A stretch of 64,000 nt of DNA from CBFHSF01 sp965658445 (GCA_965658445.1 CBFHSF010000002.1:1-64000); one strand, 5' to 3'; numbered from the stretch's first letter, positions 42,439-51,693 are shown. Made by a program: numbers and translations. Notes: generated by a model not told the origin, from the sequence alone.

Positions 42439-44475
42439 ATGAAGAAATTTTACTTGCTTTCAGCATTACTTATTTCTACGCTGATGAGCGCGCAGTACTA
42501 CTACGTGCCCAGCACTGGATTCGGAAATCCAGGACCCTTAAACACCGATGCCGAGTTCCCACTTGGAGGTGGACTAGACGCTTCTTGGACAGGTATTCAG
42601 GGCCCTAGCAGCACCCCCGTTTGGAGTGCAACACAAACACTACCCTTTTCTTTTAACTTCAACGGAGTGGCTGTAACACAGTACAAGGTATCTACCACTG
42701 GAGTATTGACTTTTGACGTAGCTGCCGCAACGGCACCTTCGGATGCAAACGCCAACTTACCAAGTGCAAACATTCCCGATCAGTCTATTGTAGTATGGGG
42801 AATCAATGGTTCAGGAACCAATGACAACATCGTAACCAAGACTTTTGGTACAGCAGGTTCTAGACAACATTGGGTATTCTTCTCCTCTTACAGTGTTACT
42901 GGCCAAACGGGCTGGAACTACTGGTCTATCGTATTGGAGGAAGGGTCTAACAAAATTTACATTGTAGACCAAAGAAACAACATGACCGCTAACGGTTTAA
43001 CGTTGGGTATTCAAGTAGACGCTTCTACAGCTTATGAAGTTGCAGGATCTCCAAACATCAACTGTAACAACACACAGTCTCTGTCTGATCAATCAGACAA
43101 CACGTACTTCGAATTTATTCAAGGTACTCAGCCAGATTACGATATGGCAGGAGGTGATGTTAACATCGACAACTTCTTAATCTTGAACAACGGTCCTTTC
43201 TCCATTGAGGCCGAGTTCACCAACTTGGGTACGCAGACGATTACTTCTGCTGACATGAACTACTCTATCAACGGAGGCACTCCGGTTACTATAGCGGTTT
43301 CAGGATTTTCTGCCGCGCCATACGCATCCGTTACTTTGACTCACCCAACAGCTTGGGCTCCTACGGCAACAGGAACTTACACTGTAGACGTGTGGTTGTC
43401 TAACCTCAACGGTAACGCTGACGGAAATACAGGAAACGACATGGCCATGGCCACTACCAACGTAATGGACAACTTTGCCGTTCGCAAGCCTTTGTACGAA
43501 ACGTTCACTTCTTCTACTTGTGGCCCCTGTACTCCAGCGAACACCACAATGGAAGGTTTGTTTGCCGACGCGCAAAACCAAGGAAAATACGTTTCTCTTA
43601 AGTACCAAATGAGCTGGCCCGGAACAGGAGATCCTTACTACACAGCAGAAGGGGGTAGTCGCAGAAACTACTACGGCATCACCTCAGTACCTCGCGTAGA
43701 AATTGACGGAGGTTGGGACGGAAACGGAAACAGCTTGACGCAACAAATTATGGACGACGCTGCTGCGGTGCCTTCTTTCATTGAAATCAATGGAGACTAC
43801 GGCGTAGTAGGACAAGATGTAACCATAAATGTTGCCATCAACCCACTAGAAGACATCACTTCTTCTGACTTGAGACTATACGTTGCCATCTCAGAAAGAG
43901 AGACTTTTAACAACGTAAAATCGAACGGTGAGACTGAGTTCCACAACGTGATGAAGAAAATGGTTCCGGATGAAGGAGGCACAAGTCTTAGCTCTTTGAT
44001 TAAAGGTCAAGTAGAGAACAATTCATTCTCTTACACCTTCAACGGATCTTACCGTCTTTCTAATAACGCAGGTGACCCCATTGACCACGCTACTGAGCAT
44101 TCGGTAGAAGAGTTTTGGGATCTATTGGTGGTAGCTTGGGTTCAAGACTTCTCTACCAAAGAGGTTCTTCAAGCCAACTACTTGACGAAAACCATTTCTC
44201 TAGAAGAGAGCGGATACATCAACGGTGTTAAGGTATTCCCTAACCCCGCAAGCGATCAGCTTTCTGTTTCTATGGACTTGTACCGCGATGCTGACGACGT
44301 GAGCATGAGTGTTGTAAACACTTTGGGACAGCAAGTAATTTTCGAAGATTTTGGAACGATTGCCGAAGGTAACTTCGAGCACCGCTTTGACGTTTCTTCT
44401 CTCCAGCCAGGGATGTACATTCTAAAAGTACAGTCTGGAGACAAGTCGTTGATCAAGCGTTTTATCGTTCAATAA
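42439..44475 (+). CDS. T9SS-secreted Omp28-like protein with thioredoxin-type CGPC motif
   Basis: 678 residues. Signal peptide MKKFYLLSALLISTLMSAQ, a beta-sandwich region to about 230, a CARDB/Ig-like domain at about 235-340 (SIEAEFTNLGTQTITSADMN), then an Omp28-like thioredoxin fold (FTSSTCGPCTPANTTMEGLF, VPRVEIDGGWDG) and a following beta domain. A T9SS type A domain closes it (VKVFPNPASDQL ... GMYILKV). CGPC is a redox motif, so a surface disulfide function is possible. Preceded by an inverted repeat, followed by a terminator. Confidence 0.9.
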   Translation: MKKFYLLSALLISTLMSAQYYYVPSTGFGNPGPLNTDAEFPLGGGLDASWTGIQGPSSTPVWSATQTLPFSFNFNGVAVTQYKVSTTGVLTFDVAAATAPSDANANLPSANIPDQSIVVWGINGSGTNDNIVTKTFGTAGSRQHWVFFSSYSVTGQTGWNYWSIVLEEGSNKIYIVDQRNNMTANGLTLGIQVDASTAYEVAGSPNINCNNTQSLSDQSDNTYFEFIQGTQPDYDMAGGDVNIDNFLILNNGPFSIEAEFTNLGTQTITSADMNYSINGGTPVTIAVSGFSAAPYASVTLTHPTAWAPTATGTYTVDVWLSNLNGNADGNTGNDMAMATTNVMDNFAVRKPLYETFTSSTCGPCTPANTTMEGLFADAQNQGKYVSLKYQMSWPGTGDPYYTAEGGSRRNYYGITSVPRVEIDGGWDGNGNSLTQQIMDDAAAVPSFIEINGDYGVVGQDVTINVAINPLEDITSSDLRLYVAISERETFNNVKSNGETEFHNVMKKMVPDEGGTSLSSLIKGQVENNSFSYTFNGSYRLSNNAGDPIDHATEHSVEEFWDLLVVAWVQDFSTKEVLQANYLTKTISLEESGYINGVKVFPNPASDQLSVSMDLYRDADDVSMSVVNTLGQQVIFEDFGTIAEGNFEHRFDVSSLQPGMYILKVQSGDKSLIKRFIVQ

Positions 44476-44537
44476 TAGACGACCTTAACAGTCGACTTTG
44501 AGTAGAGATTTCTCTGCTCCAACCTACCTACTTTACA

Positions 44538-44567
44538 ACCGGGTCCTTCAAGGGCCCGGTTTTTTTT
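44538..44567 (+). terminator. Terminator of the Omp28-like gene
   Basis: ACCGGGTCC-TTCAA-GGGCCCGGT with one G-T pair, followed by seven T. Confidence 0.9.
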
Positions 44568-44576
44568 GTCTGCACT

Positions 44577-44606
44577 TTTGGCACATGGTAATTGAACGTA
44601 CCTTTG
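44577..44606 (+). promoter_or_regulatory. Promoter of rlmD
   Basis: TTTG at 44577-44580, 18-base spacer, TACCTTTG at 44599-44606, five bases before the ATG region: a leaderless or nearly leaderless start is possible. Confidence 0.7.
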
Positions 44607-44610
44607 CGCC

Positions 44611-46044
44611 ATGGGAAGAAAGAGAAAAGTAATTCACCTAGAAGGTATTGAATTAACCCGCGCGGGAGCGAAAGGGAAATCCATTGGACACACAGAAGAT
44701 GGACGCGTTGTCATGGTTGCAGGAGCCGTTCCTGGAGATGTAGTAAACATTCGCGTAACCAAGAAAAAAAAGAGCTACCTGGAGGGGGTTCCCACAGAAT
44801 TTAAATCCCTGAGTCCCGATCGCATAGAACCCAAATGTGAACACTTTGGTATTTGTGGCGGATGCAAATGGCAAAATGTAGATTACACCAAGCAATTGGA
44901 GTACAAACAATCTGAGGTAGAAAACAACCTCAAGCGCATTGGCCATGTGGAAGTAGAAAACCTCCTTCCCATTGAACCTTCTCAGGACATCTACCACTAT
45001 CGCAATAAATTGGAATTCACCTTCTCCAACCAAAAGTGGTTAACGGAAGAGGAAGTAAAATCTGATGAGGAATTTGATCGCAACGGCCTCGGTTTCCACA
45101 AGCCGGGAATGTGGGACAAGGTCATTGACATTGACAACTGTTACCTTCAGCCGGAGCCTTCTAACTCCATTCGCAATTTTGTGAAGCAATACGCTTTAGA
45201 AAACAAGCTGGCCTTCTTTAACCTCAGAGCTCAGGAAGGTTTGTTGAGAACGCTCATGATACGCACCGCCATCTCTGGCGAAATCATGGTACTGTTTCAA
45301 TTTTTTGAAAATGACACAGAAGCCATCAATGGACTCTTGTCTGCGGTCATGGAAAAATTCCCAGAAATCACCTCTTGTCAATACGTGATCAACCCCAAGG
45401 GGAACGATACGATTTACGATTTGGAAACCATCGTTTTCTCCGGTCGTGATCACATTGTGGAAGAGATGCCTAGTATTTTTGAAAACACAGCGCCTCTTCG
45501 ATTTAAAGTGGGACCTAAATCATTCTATCAAACCAATCCCAAACAGGCGCATACCTTGTATGCAAAAGCCCTAGAAATGGCAGGTATTGAAGGGGGAGAA
45601 AACATTTATGACCTCTACACCGGAACAGGAACCATTGCCTGTTTCTTGGCGCAAAAAGCCGGAAAAGTCATAGGTGTAGAATCGGTACCCGAAGCCATTG
45701 AGGACGCACATTACAACGCAAAACAAAATGGTTTGACCAATGTGGATTTTGAGGTCGGTGACATGAAAGACGTCTTTACAGAAGACTTTATTTCTCGCCA
45801 CGGTAAGCCAGACATCATTGTAACGGATCCTCCTCGTGACGGAATGCACAAAGATGTGGTTGAACAATTGAGAAATCTGAAAACGCCTAAAATCGTTTAC
45901 ATCAGTTGTAATTCTGCAACGCAAGCACGCGATTTGGATTTGCTAAAGGATTTGTACGATGTGAAAACTTCTTTGGCGGTTGACATGTTCCCACATACCC
46001 ACCACATAGAAAACATCTGTGTGTTGGAGTGGAAAAATTCGTAA
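44611..46044 (+). CDS. rlmD: 23S rRNA (uracil-C5)-methyltransferase RlmD-like
   Basis: 477 residues. TRAM domain at about 8-60, iron-sulfur cysteines CEHFGICGGCKWQ near 72-85 plus a distal Cys, then the SAM-dependent domain with YDLYTGTGTIACFLA, VTDPPRDGMHKDV and the catalytic Cys in YISCNSATQARDL. The family methylates U1939 (RlmD) or other uracils (RlmCD) in 23S rRNA, or U54 in tRNA (TrmA-type); the exact target needs comparison. It heads a run of three same-strand genes. Confidence 0.92.
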   Translation: MGRKRKVIHLEGIELTRAGAKGKSIGHTEDGRVVMVAGAVPGDVVNIRVTKKKKSYLEGVPTEFKSLSPDRIEPKCEHFGICGGCKWQNVDYTKQLEYKQSEVENNLKRIGHVEVENLLPIEPSQDIYHYRNKLEFTFSNQKWLTEEEVKSDEEFDRNGLGFHKPGMWDKVIDIDNCYLQPEPSNSIRNFVKQYALENKLAFFNLRAQEGLLRTLMIRTAISGEIMVLFQFFENDTEAINGLLSAVMEKFPEITSCQYVINPKGNDTIYDLETIVFSGRDHIVEEMPSIFENTAPLRFKVGPKSFYQTNPKQAHTLYAKALEMAGIEGGENIYDLYTGTGTIACFLAQKAGKVIGVESVPEAIEDAHYNAKQNGLTNVDFEVGDMKDVFTEDFISRHGKPDIIVTDPPRDGMHKDVVEQLRNLKTPKIVYISCNSATQARDLDLLKDLYDVKTSLAVDMFPHTHHIENICVLEWKNS

Positions 46045-46085
46045 GAAATAGTAATATTTCTCAACGCTTTAAAAGCACTTAAAAA

Positions 46086-46682
46086 GTGAAATCAAAAAAT
46101 CATACAGAAGATCCCGTTAATTGGGAATCCAGATATACAGAGCAAAACACAGGCTGGGACATCGGCTACCCTTCAACCCCATTGGCCGAATTCATTGACC
46201 AGTGGAAGGACACGGATGCAAAAGTCCTCATTCCAGGTTGTGGCCGCGGTTATGAATTGGAATACCTCTGGAAAACGGGATTCAAAAACGCCTACGGATT
46301 GGATATTGCCCCTTCAGCGAAAGCAGAGTTTTTAAAACGGGTTCCCGACTTTCCCGCAGACCAATTTCTCTTGGATTCATTTTGGGAATTGGACAGAACG
46401 TTTGATTTGATTTTAGAGCAAACCTTTTACTGCGCCATTCCCGTAGAAAACCGAGATCAATACATTGAAAAAATGAGTGATCTCCTGACTCCAAATGGGA
46501 CATTGGCAGGACTGCTCTTTGATTTCCCCTTAACGGAAGTGGGTCCTCCCTTCGGCGGAAGCTTGAAAGAATACAAAGAGAGAATGGGTAGACTGGGAAT
46601 GCTTCAAATAGAGCCCTGTCAAAACAGTATCAAACCCAGAATGGGCAAAGAATTCTTTTTCATTGCTCGAAAAGGGGATTAA
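46086..46682 (+). CDS. SAM-dependent methyltransferase, TPMT-like
   Basis: 198 residues from a GTG start (VKSKNH) 41 bases after rlmD. WESRYTEQNTGWDIGYPSTP at the N-terminus is the thiopurine methyltransferase pattern; VLIPGCGRGYELEYL is the SAM-binding loop, and LILEQTFYCAIP the typical following motif. Similar bacterial proteins methylate small thiol, selenium or tellurium compounds. Substrate unknown here. Confidence 0.88.
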   Translation: MKSKNHTEDPVNWESRYTEQNTGWDIGYPSTPLAEFIDQWKDTDAKVLIPGCGRGYELEYLWKTGFKNAYGLDIAPSAKAEFLKRVPDFPADQFLLDSFWELDRTFDLILEQTFYCAIPVENRDQYIEKMSDLLTPNGTLAGLLFDFPLTEVGPPFGGSLKEYKERMGRLGMLQIEPCQNSIKPRMGKEFFFIARKGD

Positions 46683-46735
46683 ACGTACTTTTGAAGCATC
46701 ACTGATAGTTTATCGGAAAGATTAAAACGGCAACC

Positions 46736-47236
46736 ATGGACAAGACCGAAGTACTGAGCCACGAACGCATAGAAATGATTTTAAACCGCCTGACTTGGGA
46801 GGTTTATGAAAAGCACGTCAACGAGACGGAAATCACCTTGGCAGGCATAGCGAAGCGCGGTTTTGCCTTGGCAGAAATCATTGCCAAAAGACTCATGGAC
46901 ATTTCTGACCTCAAGGTGAACTTGGTCAAGATTTCCATGGACAAGAAAGCGCCATTGGAATCTCCCATTGAAATCGATACGGACATTCAATCTTTGGCCA
47001 ACAAGTGCATTGTGGTTATGGATGACGTTCTCAATTCAGGGCGCACGTTGATCTACGGTGTAAACCACTTTCTACAAGTTCCTATTAAGCGTTTGACCAC
47101 GGTGGTTTTGGTGGACAGATCTCACAAGAAATTCCCCGTCAAGGCGGATATCAAAGGGATTTCTCTCTCTACCAGCTTGGCAGAACACATCTCAGCGGAA
47201 ATCGAGAAGACACCTTATTCCGTGATGTTGTACTAG
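46736..47236 (+). CDS. Phosphoribosyltransferase (PyrR-like)
   Basis: 166 residues. Type I phosphoribosyltransferase with the PRPP-binding motif CIVVMDDVLNSGRTLIYG near 100 and the hood/loop residues LAGIAKRGFALAEI before it. Closest in shape to PyrR (regulator with uracil phosphoribosyltransferase activity), but in Bacteroidota this gene is usually just called a phosphoribosyltransferase and no RNA-binding role is shown. It ends in a 4-base overlap with the converging nitroreductase gene. Confidence 0.85.
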   Translation: MDKTEVLSHERIEMILNRLTWEVYEKHVNETEITLAGIAKRGFALAEIIAKRLMDISDLKVNLVKISMDKKAPLESPIEIDTDIQSLANKCIVVMDDVLNSGRTLIYGVNHFLQVPIKRLTTVVLVDRSHKKFPVKADIKGISLSTSLAEHISAEIEKTPYSVMLY

Positions 47237-47802
47237 GACTTCACCCATTGGGTTTTGTCAGCACCCGTAGTAAGTCTCCTACCGGGAAGACCTTCAATAG
47301 CAGGAATTCCCAAATAGAAAAATCCCAGCGATTGGTCCTTGGCTTCAAGCCCCATAAAATCTCTGAGCTCATCAGAGAAAGCAACACTGCCCGTACTCCA
47401 ATACCCACCCAAGCCTCTTTGATGAACGGCTAGCCAAAGGTTTTGAACGGCCATGGCTACGGCCAATTGCTCTTCTAATTCGGGAATTTTGGGATTGTCT
47501 CCCCTAGCCATTCCCAAAGCAATTACATGTGATGATTTGGCAATTCGATTTCTGATCTTGTCTTCACGAACGGTATTTTCTCCGTTGGTCTTTCGACTTT
47601 GTTCAATGAGAAAGTCCACCAAACGATTTTTTCCTTCTCCTGTATACACCACAAATCGCCATGGCTCGGTGAACCCATGGGTAGGAGCCCAATTGGCTAG
47701 TTCTAAGAGTTCTTCTACAGTAGAATCGGGTATGACAGAATCTGAAAACCTATCGGGCTTTACAGTGCGTCTATTGATGAGTATGTGATCAAATGAGCTC
47801 AT
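47233..47802 (-). CDS. Nitroreductase-family flavoprotein
   Basis: 189 residues. FMN-binding nitroreductase fold: INRRTVKPDRFSDSVIPDS at the start (R-R-x-x-R/K phosphate contact), ELANWAPTHGFTEPWRFVVYTG, AMAVQNLWLAVHQRGLGGYW, and a final FFYLGIPAIEGLPGRR. Likely NAD(P)H-dependent reductase of quinones or nitro-compounds. Substrate is not evident. Overlaps the preceding converging gene by four bases. Confidence 0.92.
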   Translation of the reverse strand: MSSFDHILINRRTVKPDRFSDSVIPDSTVEELLELANWAPTHGFTEPWRFVVYTGEGKNRLVDFLIEQSRKTNGENTVREDKIRNRIAKSSHVIALGMARGDNPKIPELEEQLAVAMAVQNLWLAVHQRGLGGYWSTGSVAFSDELRDFMGLEAKDQSLGFFYLGIPAIEGLPGRRLTTGADKTQWVKS

Positions 47803-47838
47803 GTTGTTTTGAGTTGAAGGGTGCTAAATGATTTTATT

Positions 47839-48366
47839 CTATTTCGAGTTTTGGGGGTGACCCAAGACGTGATTCCTGATTTGAGTCGCCAATTCTTCAG
47901 GACTCTCATTGGTGTCTATTGTGAAGGAAGCCTTTTCGTAAAACGCTCTTCTTTCAAAGAGGTGCTTTCCTAAAAACTCCGGAAGGTCCTCTTCCGAAAC
48001 TCTGGCAATCATGGGACGATGTTCCAATTCGGCGCTAAGCCTAGAGACTAAATTGCCTATGCTGGTTCGCAAATAAACGGTGCGGCCCATAGAATTGATG
48101 ACCTCCATATTATCGTAATAACACGGAGTTCCTCCTCCCACGGAAAGAATGTGCTCATCGGGAAGTTCCTCCTTCAATTCCAACAGAGCCTCTCGCTCCT
48201 TGCCTCGAAAGGAAATCTCTCCCTCCTCAAACAAATCAGAAATGGACTGATTGTATTTTTTCTCAATGTATTGATCCAAATCTGTAAAGGACCATTGGGT
48301 GAGTTTGGAAAGGGCTTTTCCGACGGAAGTCTTCCCGGAGCCCATATATCCCAAGAGTATTATCAT
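47839..48366 (-). CDS. aroK: Shikimate kinase
   Basis: 175 residues, usual length. P-loop GYMGSGKTSVGKAL at residue 6-19, DLDQYIEKKY with the shikimate-binding Asp, FRGKEREAL with the Arg, LSVGGGTPCYYDN with the GGG motif, and the lid Arg in EHRPMIARV. Phosphorylates shikimate in aromatic amino acid synthesis. It lies 37 bases after the nitroreductase start, so the two probably share a transcript. Confidence 0.95.
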   Translation of the reverse strand: MIILLGYMGSGKTSVGKALSKLTQWSFTDLDQYIEKKYNQSISDLFEEGEISFRGKEREALLELKEELPDEHILSVGGGTPCYYDNMEVINSMGRTVYLRTSIGNLVSRLSAELEHRPMIARVSEEDLPEFLGKHLFERRAFYEKASFTIDTNESPEELATQIRNHVLGHPQNSK

Positions 48367-48479
48367 GGTTCAAAGGTCATGTATTTTGCGTAAACTTCTA
48401 GTAATTACAGCGATAGAAATTCACAGAATGAGTGCCTCAAAAAAAGATTAAAAAGAGAACAAAAAAAACTTGAAAAAGG

Positions 48480-48510
48480 TTTGTGCGATTAGATTTCTAG
48501 CCTATATTTG
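48480..48510 (+). promoter_or_regulatory. Promoter of tRNA-Lys
   Basis: TTTG at 48480-48483, 19-base spacer, TATATTTG at 48503-48510. Confidence 0.8.
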
Positions 48511-48547
48511 CACCCGCTTTACAGAAGTAACAACGGATGTAAACAAT

Positions 48548-48621
48548 GACTCCTTAGCTCAGTTGGCTAGAGCATCTCACTTTTAATGAGAGGGTCCTGG
48601 GTTCGAGCCCCAGAGGAGTCA
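48548..48621 (+). tRNA. tRNA-Lys (anticodon TTT)
   Basis: Acceptor GACTCCT/AGGAGTC, anticodon stem TCTCA/TGAGA with loop CTTTTAA, T arm CTGGGTTCGAGCCCCAG, discriminator A. Confidence 0.96.
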
Positions 48622-48629
48622 CAAAACGA

Positions 48630-48659
48630 GGGGAAGGATTTTTATCTTTCCCCTTTTTT
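48630..48659 (+). terminator. Terminator after tRNA-Lys
   Basis: GGGGAAGGAT-TTTT-ATCTTTCCCC with one G-T pair, then six T. Confidence 0.88.
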
Positions 48660-48768
48660 CTCTCCGCTCATTTTTGATTTTATTAGATAATTCAAATTCC
48701 GGAGAGTCCAAGTCAAAAATTGAATTCGCGCTTATTAGAAGCTTATTTTTTATTTTTGACATCCTCCT

Positions 48769-48852
48769 GCCCAGGTGGTGAAATTGGTAGACACGCTACC
48801 TTGAGGGGGTAGTGACCTTACGGTCGTGCAGGTTCAAGTCCTGTCCTGGGCA
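48769..48852 (+). tRNA. tRNA-Leu (anticodon GAG)
   Basis: Acceptor GCCCAGG/CCTGGGC, anticodon stem CTACC/GGTAG with loop TTGAGGG, long variable arm (TGACCTTACGGTCGT), T arm GCAGGTTCAAGTCCTGT, discriminator A. Confidence 0.95.
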
Positions 48853-48863
48853 CTAATAAATGA

Positions 48864-48893
48864 AGCCAAATCTTTCGATTTGGCTTTTTTTGT
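48864..48893 (+). terminator. Terminator after tRNA-Leu
   Basis: AGCCAAATC-TTTC-GATTTGGCT followed by T run. Confidence 0.88.
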
Positions 48894-49079
48894 GTCTTAC
48901 AATGTGAGCCAAGTTTACTTGAGTGAACATTTAAACACAAAAAAAGATAGCCACTTTGTGGCGTTGGCTTCATTTTGACTTCGGCCGGACAGGACTCAAT
49001 CGAGTCCGACGAAGGAGGACGAGATTAATTCCTGTCCTTTCCAGCGCAATACCTGATTTGACTTGGTTTTCTTTTCGAC
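48894..49079. repeat. Intergenic with tRNA-Leu-end-like hairpin at 48987-49037
   Basis: GGACAGGACT at 48987-48996 pairs with the closing TTCCTGTCC at 49029-49037 around a loop that includes GACTCAATCGAGTC and CGACGAAGGAGGACGAG. TCCTGTCC is the T-arm and acceptor strand of the adjacent tRNA-Leu; the enlarged loop resembles those near tRNA-Pro. No gene is seen. Confidence 0.6.
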
Positions 49080-49754
49080 TTACTCCTTAACCAACCTCAC
49101 AGGCATGCCCATATCCCACACGTAGTGGTACATGAAAAACTTGCGTGAGGAAGGATAAATCATGTACGCATGGCTGTTGTATCCGTCGTACACTGTTGAG
49201 GTCCACAAATACCCGTTGAGGCCGGCTTCTGCAAAACTTCCGTCTTTGTCCAAAAAGCCCGTTGGAAGCGCATCAAAACCAGAGGGAACAAAGAGGTCTG
49301 TAACATCTTGCCAAGCGGTTTCTGAATAAATCTCCATTTTGTTTTTGATCAAGAACTTTTGAAGCGCATCGTACTCTTCTTTAGTAGGCAATCGAAATCC
49401 GTCTCCTCCAATGCCCCTTTCGTCTTTCACTGCATGGCCATTGTAAAACTTGCCAAAGAGGTTGTCGTTGCTGGAGTCAAAATCATAAGATGCGCAGGCG
49501 GGTTCTCCGTTTTTATTGGCTTCTACCCACTCTTCGACGGAAGTCACAACACGAATGGGGTCTCCGTTAGAAAAAGATTCTCCCGCGTAGTTTTCTGTAG
49601 TCCAATTCAGTCCGTTTAGATGAACATAGGGCTCTTTGGTGGTATCTCTTTGAAAGTTGTTATTTCCCAAACCTTGACCAAAGACAGGCATCGTAATCAG
49701 AGACATCAAAATAAAAAAGAAAGTGTATTGAAATTTTGGAAGGCGGTAATTCAT
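49080..49754 (-). CDS. Secreted FISUMP-domain protein
   Basis: 224 residues from the ATG at 49754 (MNYRLPKFQYTFFFILMSLI signal peptide ending near FGQG). The rest is a Fib_succ_major (FISUMP) domain: WTTENYAGESFSNGDPI, ACASYDFDSSNDNLFGKFYN, GFRLPTKEEYDALQKFL, GYLWTSTVYDGYNSHAYMI, MGMPVRLVKE at the end. These conserved Trp/Arg-Leu-Pro motifs are diagnostic. Role unknown; the domain is related to C-type-lectin-like FGE sulfatase folds. Single gene. Confidence 0.85.
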   Translation of the reverse strand: MNYRLPKFQYTFFFILMSLITMPVFGQGLGNNNFQRDTTKEPYVHLNGLNWTTENYAGESFSNGDPIRVVTSVEEWVEANKNGEPACASYDFDSSNDNLFGKFYNGHAVKDERGIGGDGFRLPTKEEYDALQKFLIKNKMEIYSETAWQDVTDLFVPSGFDALPTGFLDKDGSFAEAGLNGYLWTSTVYDGYNSHAYMIYPSSRKFFMYHYVWDMGMPVRLVKE

Positions 49755-49877
49755 GTGTATCTGTGGATTATTGAACACCTAAAGCTAGCCAAAAAATATC
49801 CTATTTTTACATACACATTCGCACACTTTATAAGAGGGACGTTCATTCCCTCCAAAAACATCATCTACTCTCCCACT

Positions 49878-50780
49878 ATGAGTCAAGATCAGACATCAAC
49901 CACTACGAGAAGCTTTACGGTTCCTACTGCTTTGATTTGGTACCTCAAATTTCTAAGACGCTTTTTTCCAAAGGCATTTAAAAAGAATCTGTTGGCTATT
50001 TTTTTTAGACCCATTCCCTTTCCTAGACCAAAGAGAGAAGACGCATTTTACAACGAGGCAGAAAAAACGATATTCGAAGTCCCCTCAGATACCAACGACA
50101 ATTTAAAAGCCATAGCGCATATAAAAGGAGACTTATCGAATCCTAAGATTGTTCTCATTCACGGTTGGAGCGGTCGAGGCACACAGTTCTACGCAATGGT
50201 TCCTCAATTGGTGGAAATGGGATATTGTTGTATTTGCCTCACAGCGCCTGCCCACGGAGAGTTTAAGGGAAAGTACACTCATATGCTACAATTTGCAGAT
50301 ACCATTCTAGAAGCTGAAAGGCGATGGGGTCCCATTGATACCGTTATTGGTCATTCCATTGGCGGACTGGCTTGCATGAACGCGATTAGAAAAGGAATGA
50401 ATACGAAGGGCTTGGTAGTTCTGGGATCTCCTTCAAGAATTGAAAGCATTGTTGAGGACTTTGTATCCAACCTTCGATTTTCTGAGGAAGAAGTCAATAT
50501 GCTTATCGATGTTCTCAAAGAACAGTTTTCCGAAGACTTTCCTAATTTCAACGCCTTTAAAATTGCCCAGACCTTGGAGATTCCGGGATTGGTGGTTCAC
50601 GATGAAAACGACTTAGACGTCGCAATAGAAGAAGCTAAACTGACGCATGAAAATTGGAAAAACTCTGAGTTCTTGGAAACCGCTGGACTCGGTCATAGGA
50701 GAATCCTCAGCGATCAAGAAGTCATCAATAAAGTGTTAAACTTTGTTGAAACGACAACAAAGCCCGTGACTGAGGGTTAG
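49878..50780 (+). CDS. Alpha/beta-hydrolase
   Basis: 300 residues from the ATG at 49878 (MSQDQTSTTTRS); an upstream in-frame ATG would place 86 residues over the divergent neighbour, so I reject it. VLIHGWSGRGTQFYAM gives the oxyanion loop, GHSIGGLACM the nucleophile Ser, HDENDLDVAI the acid, GLGHRRIL the His. N-terminal 60 residues are basic and aromatic and may lie on the membrane. Substrate unknown. Confidence 0.88.
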   Translation: MSQDQTSTTTRSFTVPTALIWYLKFLRRFFPKAFKKNLLAIFFRPIPFPRPKREDAFYNEAEKTIFEVPSDTNDNLKAIAHIKGDLSNPKIVLIHGWSGRGTQFYAMVPQLVEMGYCCICLTAPAHGEFKGKYTHMLQFADTILEAERRWGPIDTVIGHSIGGLACMNAIRKGMNTKGLVVLGSPSRIESIVEDFVSNLRFSEEEVNMLIDVLKEQFSEDFPNFNAFKIAQTLEIPGLVVHDENDLDVAIEEAKLTHENWKNSEFLETAGLGHRRILSDQEVINKVLNFVETTTKPVTEG

Positions 50781-50847
50781 TAGAATTGGAGACCCCTATT
50801 CCGCAATATTCATTTATTAACGCTACACGCATTAAAATTCACATCCA

Positions 50848-51393
50848 ATGAAAACGATTGCAGTATTGGCCGCTATGCTGGCTATGCCATTTTTAGGGGC
50901 TTGTCAAACTCAAACCAAATCAGAAACTATGAAGACCGAGAACTTCCCCGTACAAAAAACGGAAGAACAGTGGAAAGCGGAGTTAACCGCAGAAGAGTAC
51001 TCCATTCTAAGGCAAAAGGCTACGGAAAGACCCTTTACGGGAAAATACAATATGCACTTCGAGGAAGGCACCTACAACTGTGCGGGCTGCAACGCCCCTC
51101 TATTCTCCTCTGACTCAAAATTTGATTCCCACTGTGGATGGCCCTCATTCGATGCAGGAATTGAATCCGGAGCCATTGTAGAAGTCCTAGATAAATCTCA
51201 CGGAATGGTCCGCACAGAAATTGTATGTGCCAAATGTGGTGGCCACCTAGGACACGTATTTAACGATGGTCCCACAGAAACAGGACTGAGATATTGTGTG
51301 AATTCTGTTTCAGTAGATTTTGCTCCCTCGGGATCGGACAAAACCGCCACCAAGGAATCTAAAGAGTCTACTGAGAAAAACGATTCGAAATAA
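50848..51393 (+). CDS. msrB: Peptide-methionine (R)-S-oxide reductase, lipoprotein form
   Basis: 181 residues. Lipoprotein signal MKTIAVLAAMLAMPFLGAC, so the enzyme is envelope-bound. MsrB domain at about 40-170: zinc Cys pairs in YNCAGCNAPL and VCAKCGGHLGHVF, HCGWPSFDAGI, and the catalytic Cys in GLRYCVNSVS. Reduces methionine-R-sulfoxide in damaged envelope proteins. Ser/Lys/Glu-rich tail. Single gene. Confidence 0.95.
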   Translation: MKTIAVLAAMLAMPFLGACQTQTKSETMKTENFPVQKTEEQWKAELTAEEYSILRQKATERPFTGKYNMHFEEGTYNCAGCNAPLFSSDSKFDSHCGWPSFDAGIESGAIVEVLDKSHGMVRTEIVCAKCGGHLGHVFNDGPTETGLRYCVNSVSVDFAPSGSDKTATKESKESTEKNDSK

Positions 51394-51514
51394 ATTCAGG
51401 AATAAGTTTCAGAATTAATTCAAACTCAATTTGGGTATCCTGCACGTAATCAACCGGTTGTAAAACCCTTCGATTTACGCATTAAAAAAAAGGTAAATAT
51501 TTTTCTCAAAGCAC

Positions 51515-51544
51515 TTGCATGGTTTACTTTTTGACCTATATTTG
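51515..51544 (+). promoter_or_regulatory. Promoter of tRNA-Val
   Basis: TTG at 51515-51517, 19-base spacer, TATATTTG at 51537-51544, followed by CACCCGC as at the tRNA-Lys promoter. Confidence 0.75.
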
Positions 51545-51607
51545 CACCCGCAATGACGCAATACTAGACGCCATCTAAAGGCAATAAAGTAGAGCAAATG
51601 CAGGAAA

Positions 51608-51682
51608 GGGCGATTAGCTCAGCTGGTTCAGAGCACCTGCCTTACAAGCAGGGGGTCACTGGTTCGAACCCAGTATCGCCCA
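51608..51682 (+). tRNA. tRNA-Val (anticodon TAC)
   Basis: Acceptor GGGCGAT/ATCGCCC, anticodon stem CCTGC/GCAGG with loop CTTACAA, T arm CTGGTTCGAACCCAG, discriminator A. Confidence 0.96.
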
Positions 51683-51693
51683 CAACTTTCAAA

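Noticed and set aside
49620..49877. N-terminal extension of the hydrolase at 49878
   Set aside because: The extension overlaps the signal-peptide coding region of the divergent FISUMP gene and looks non-coding.
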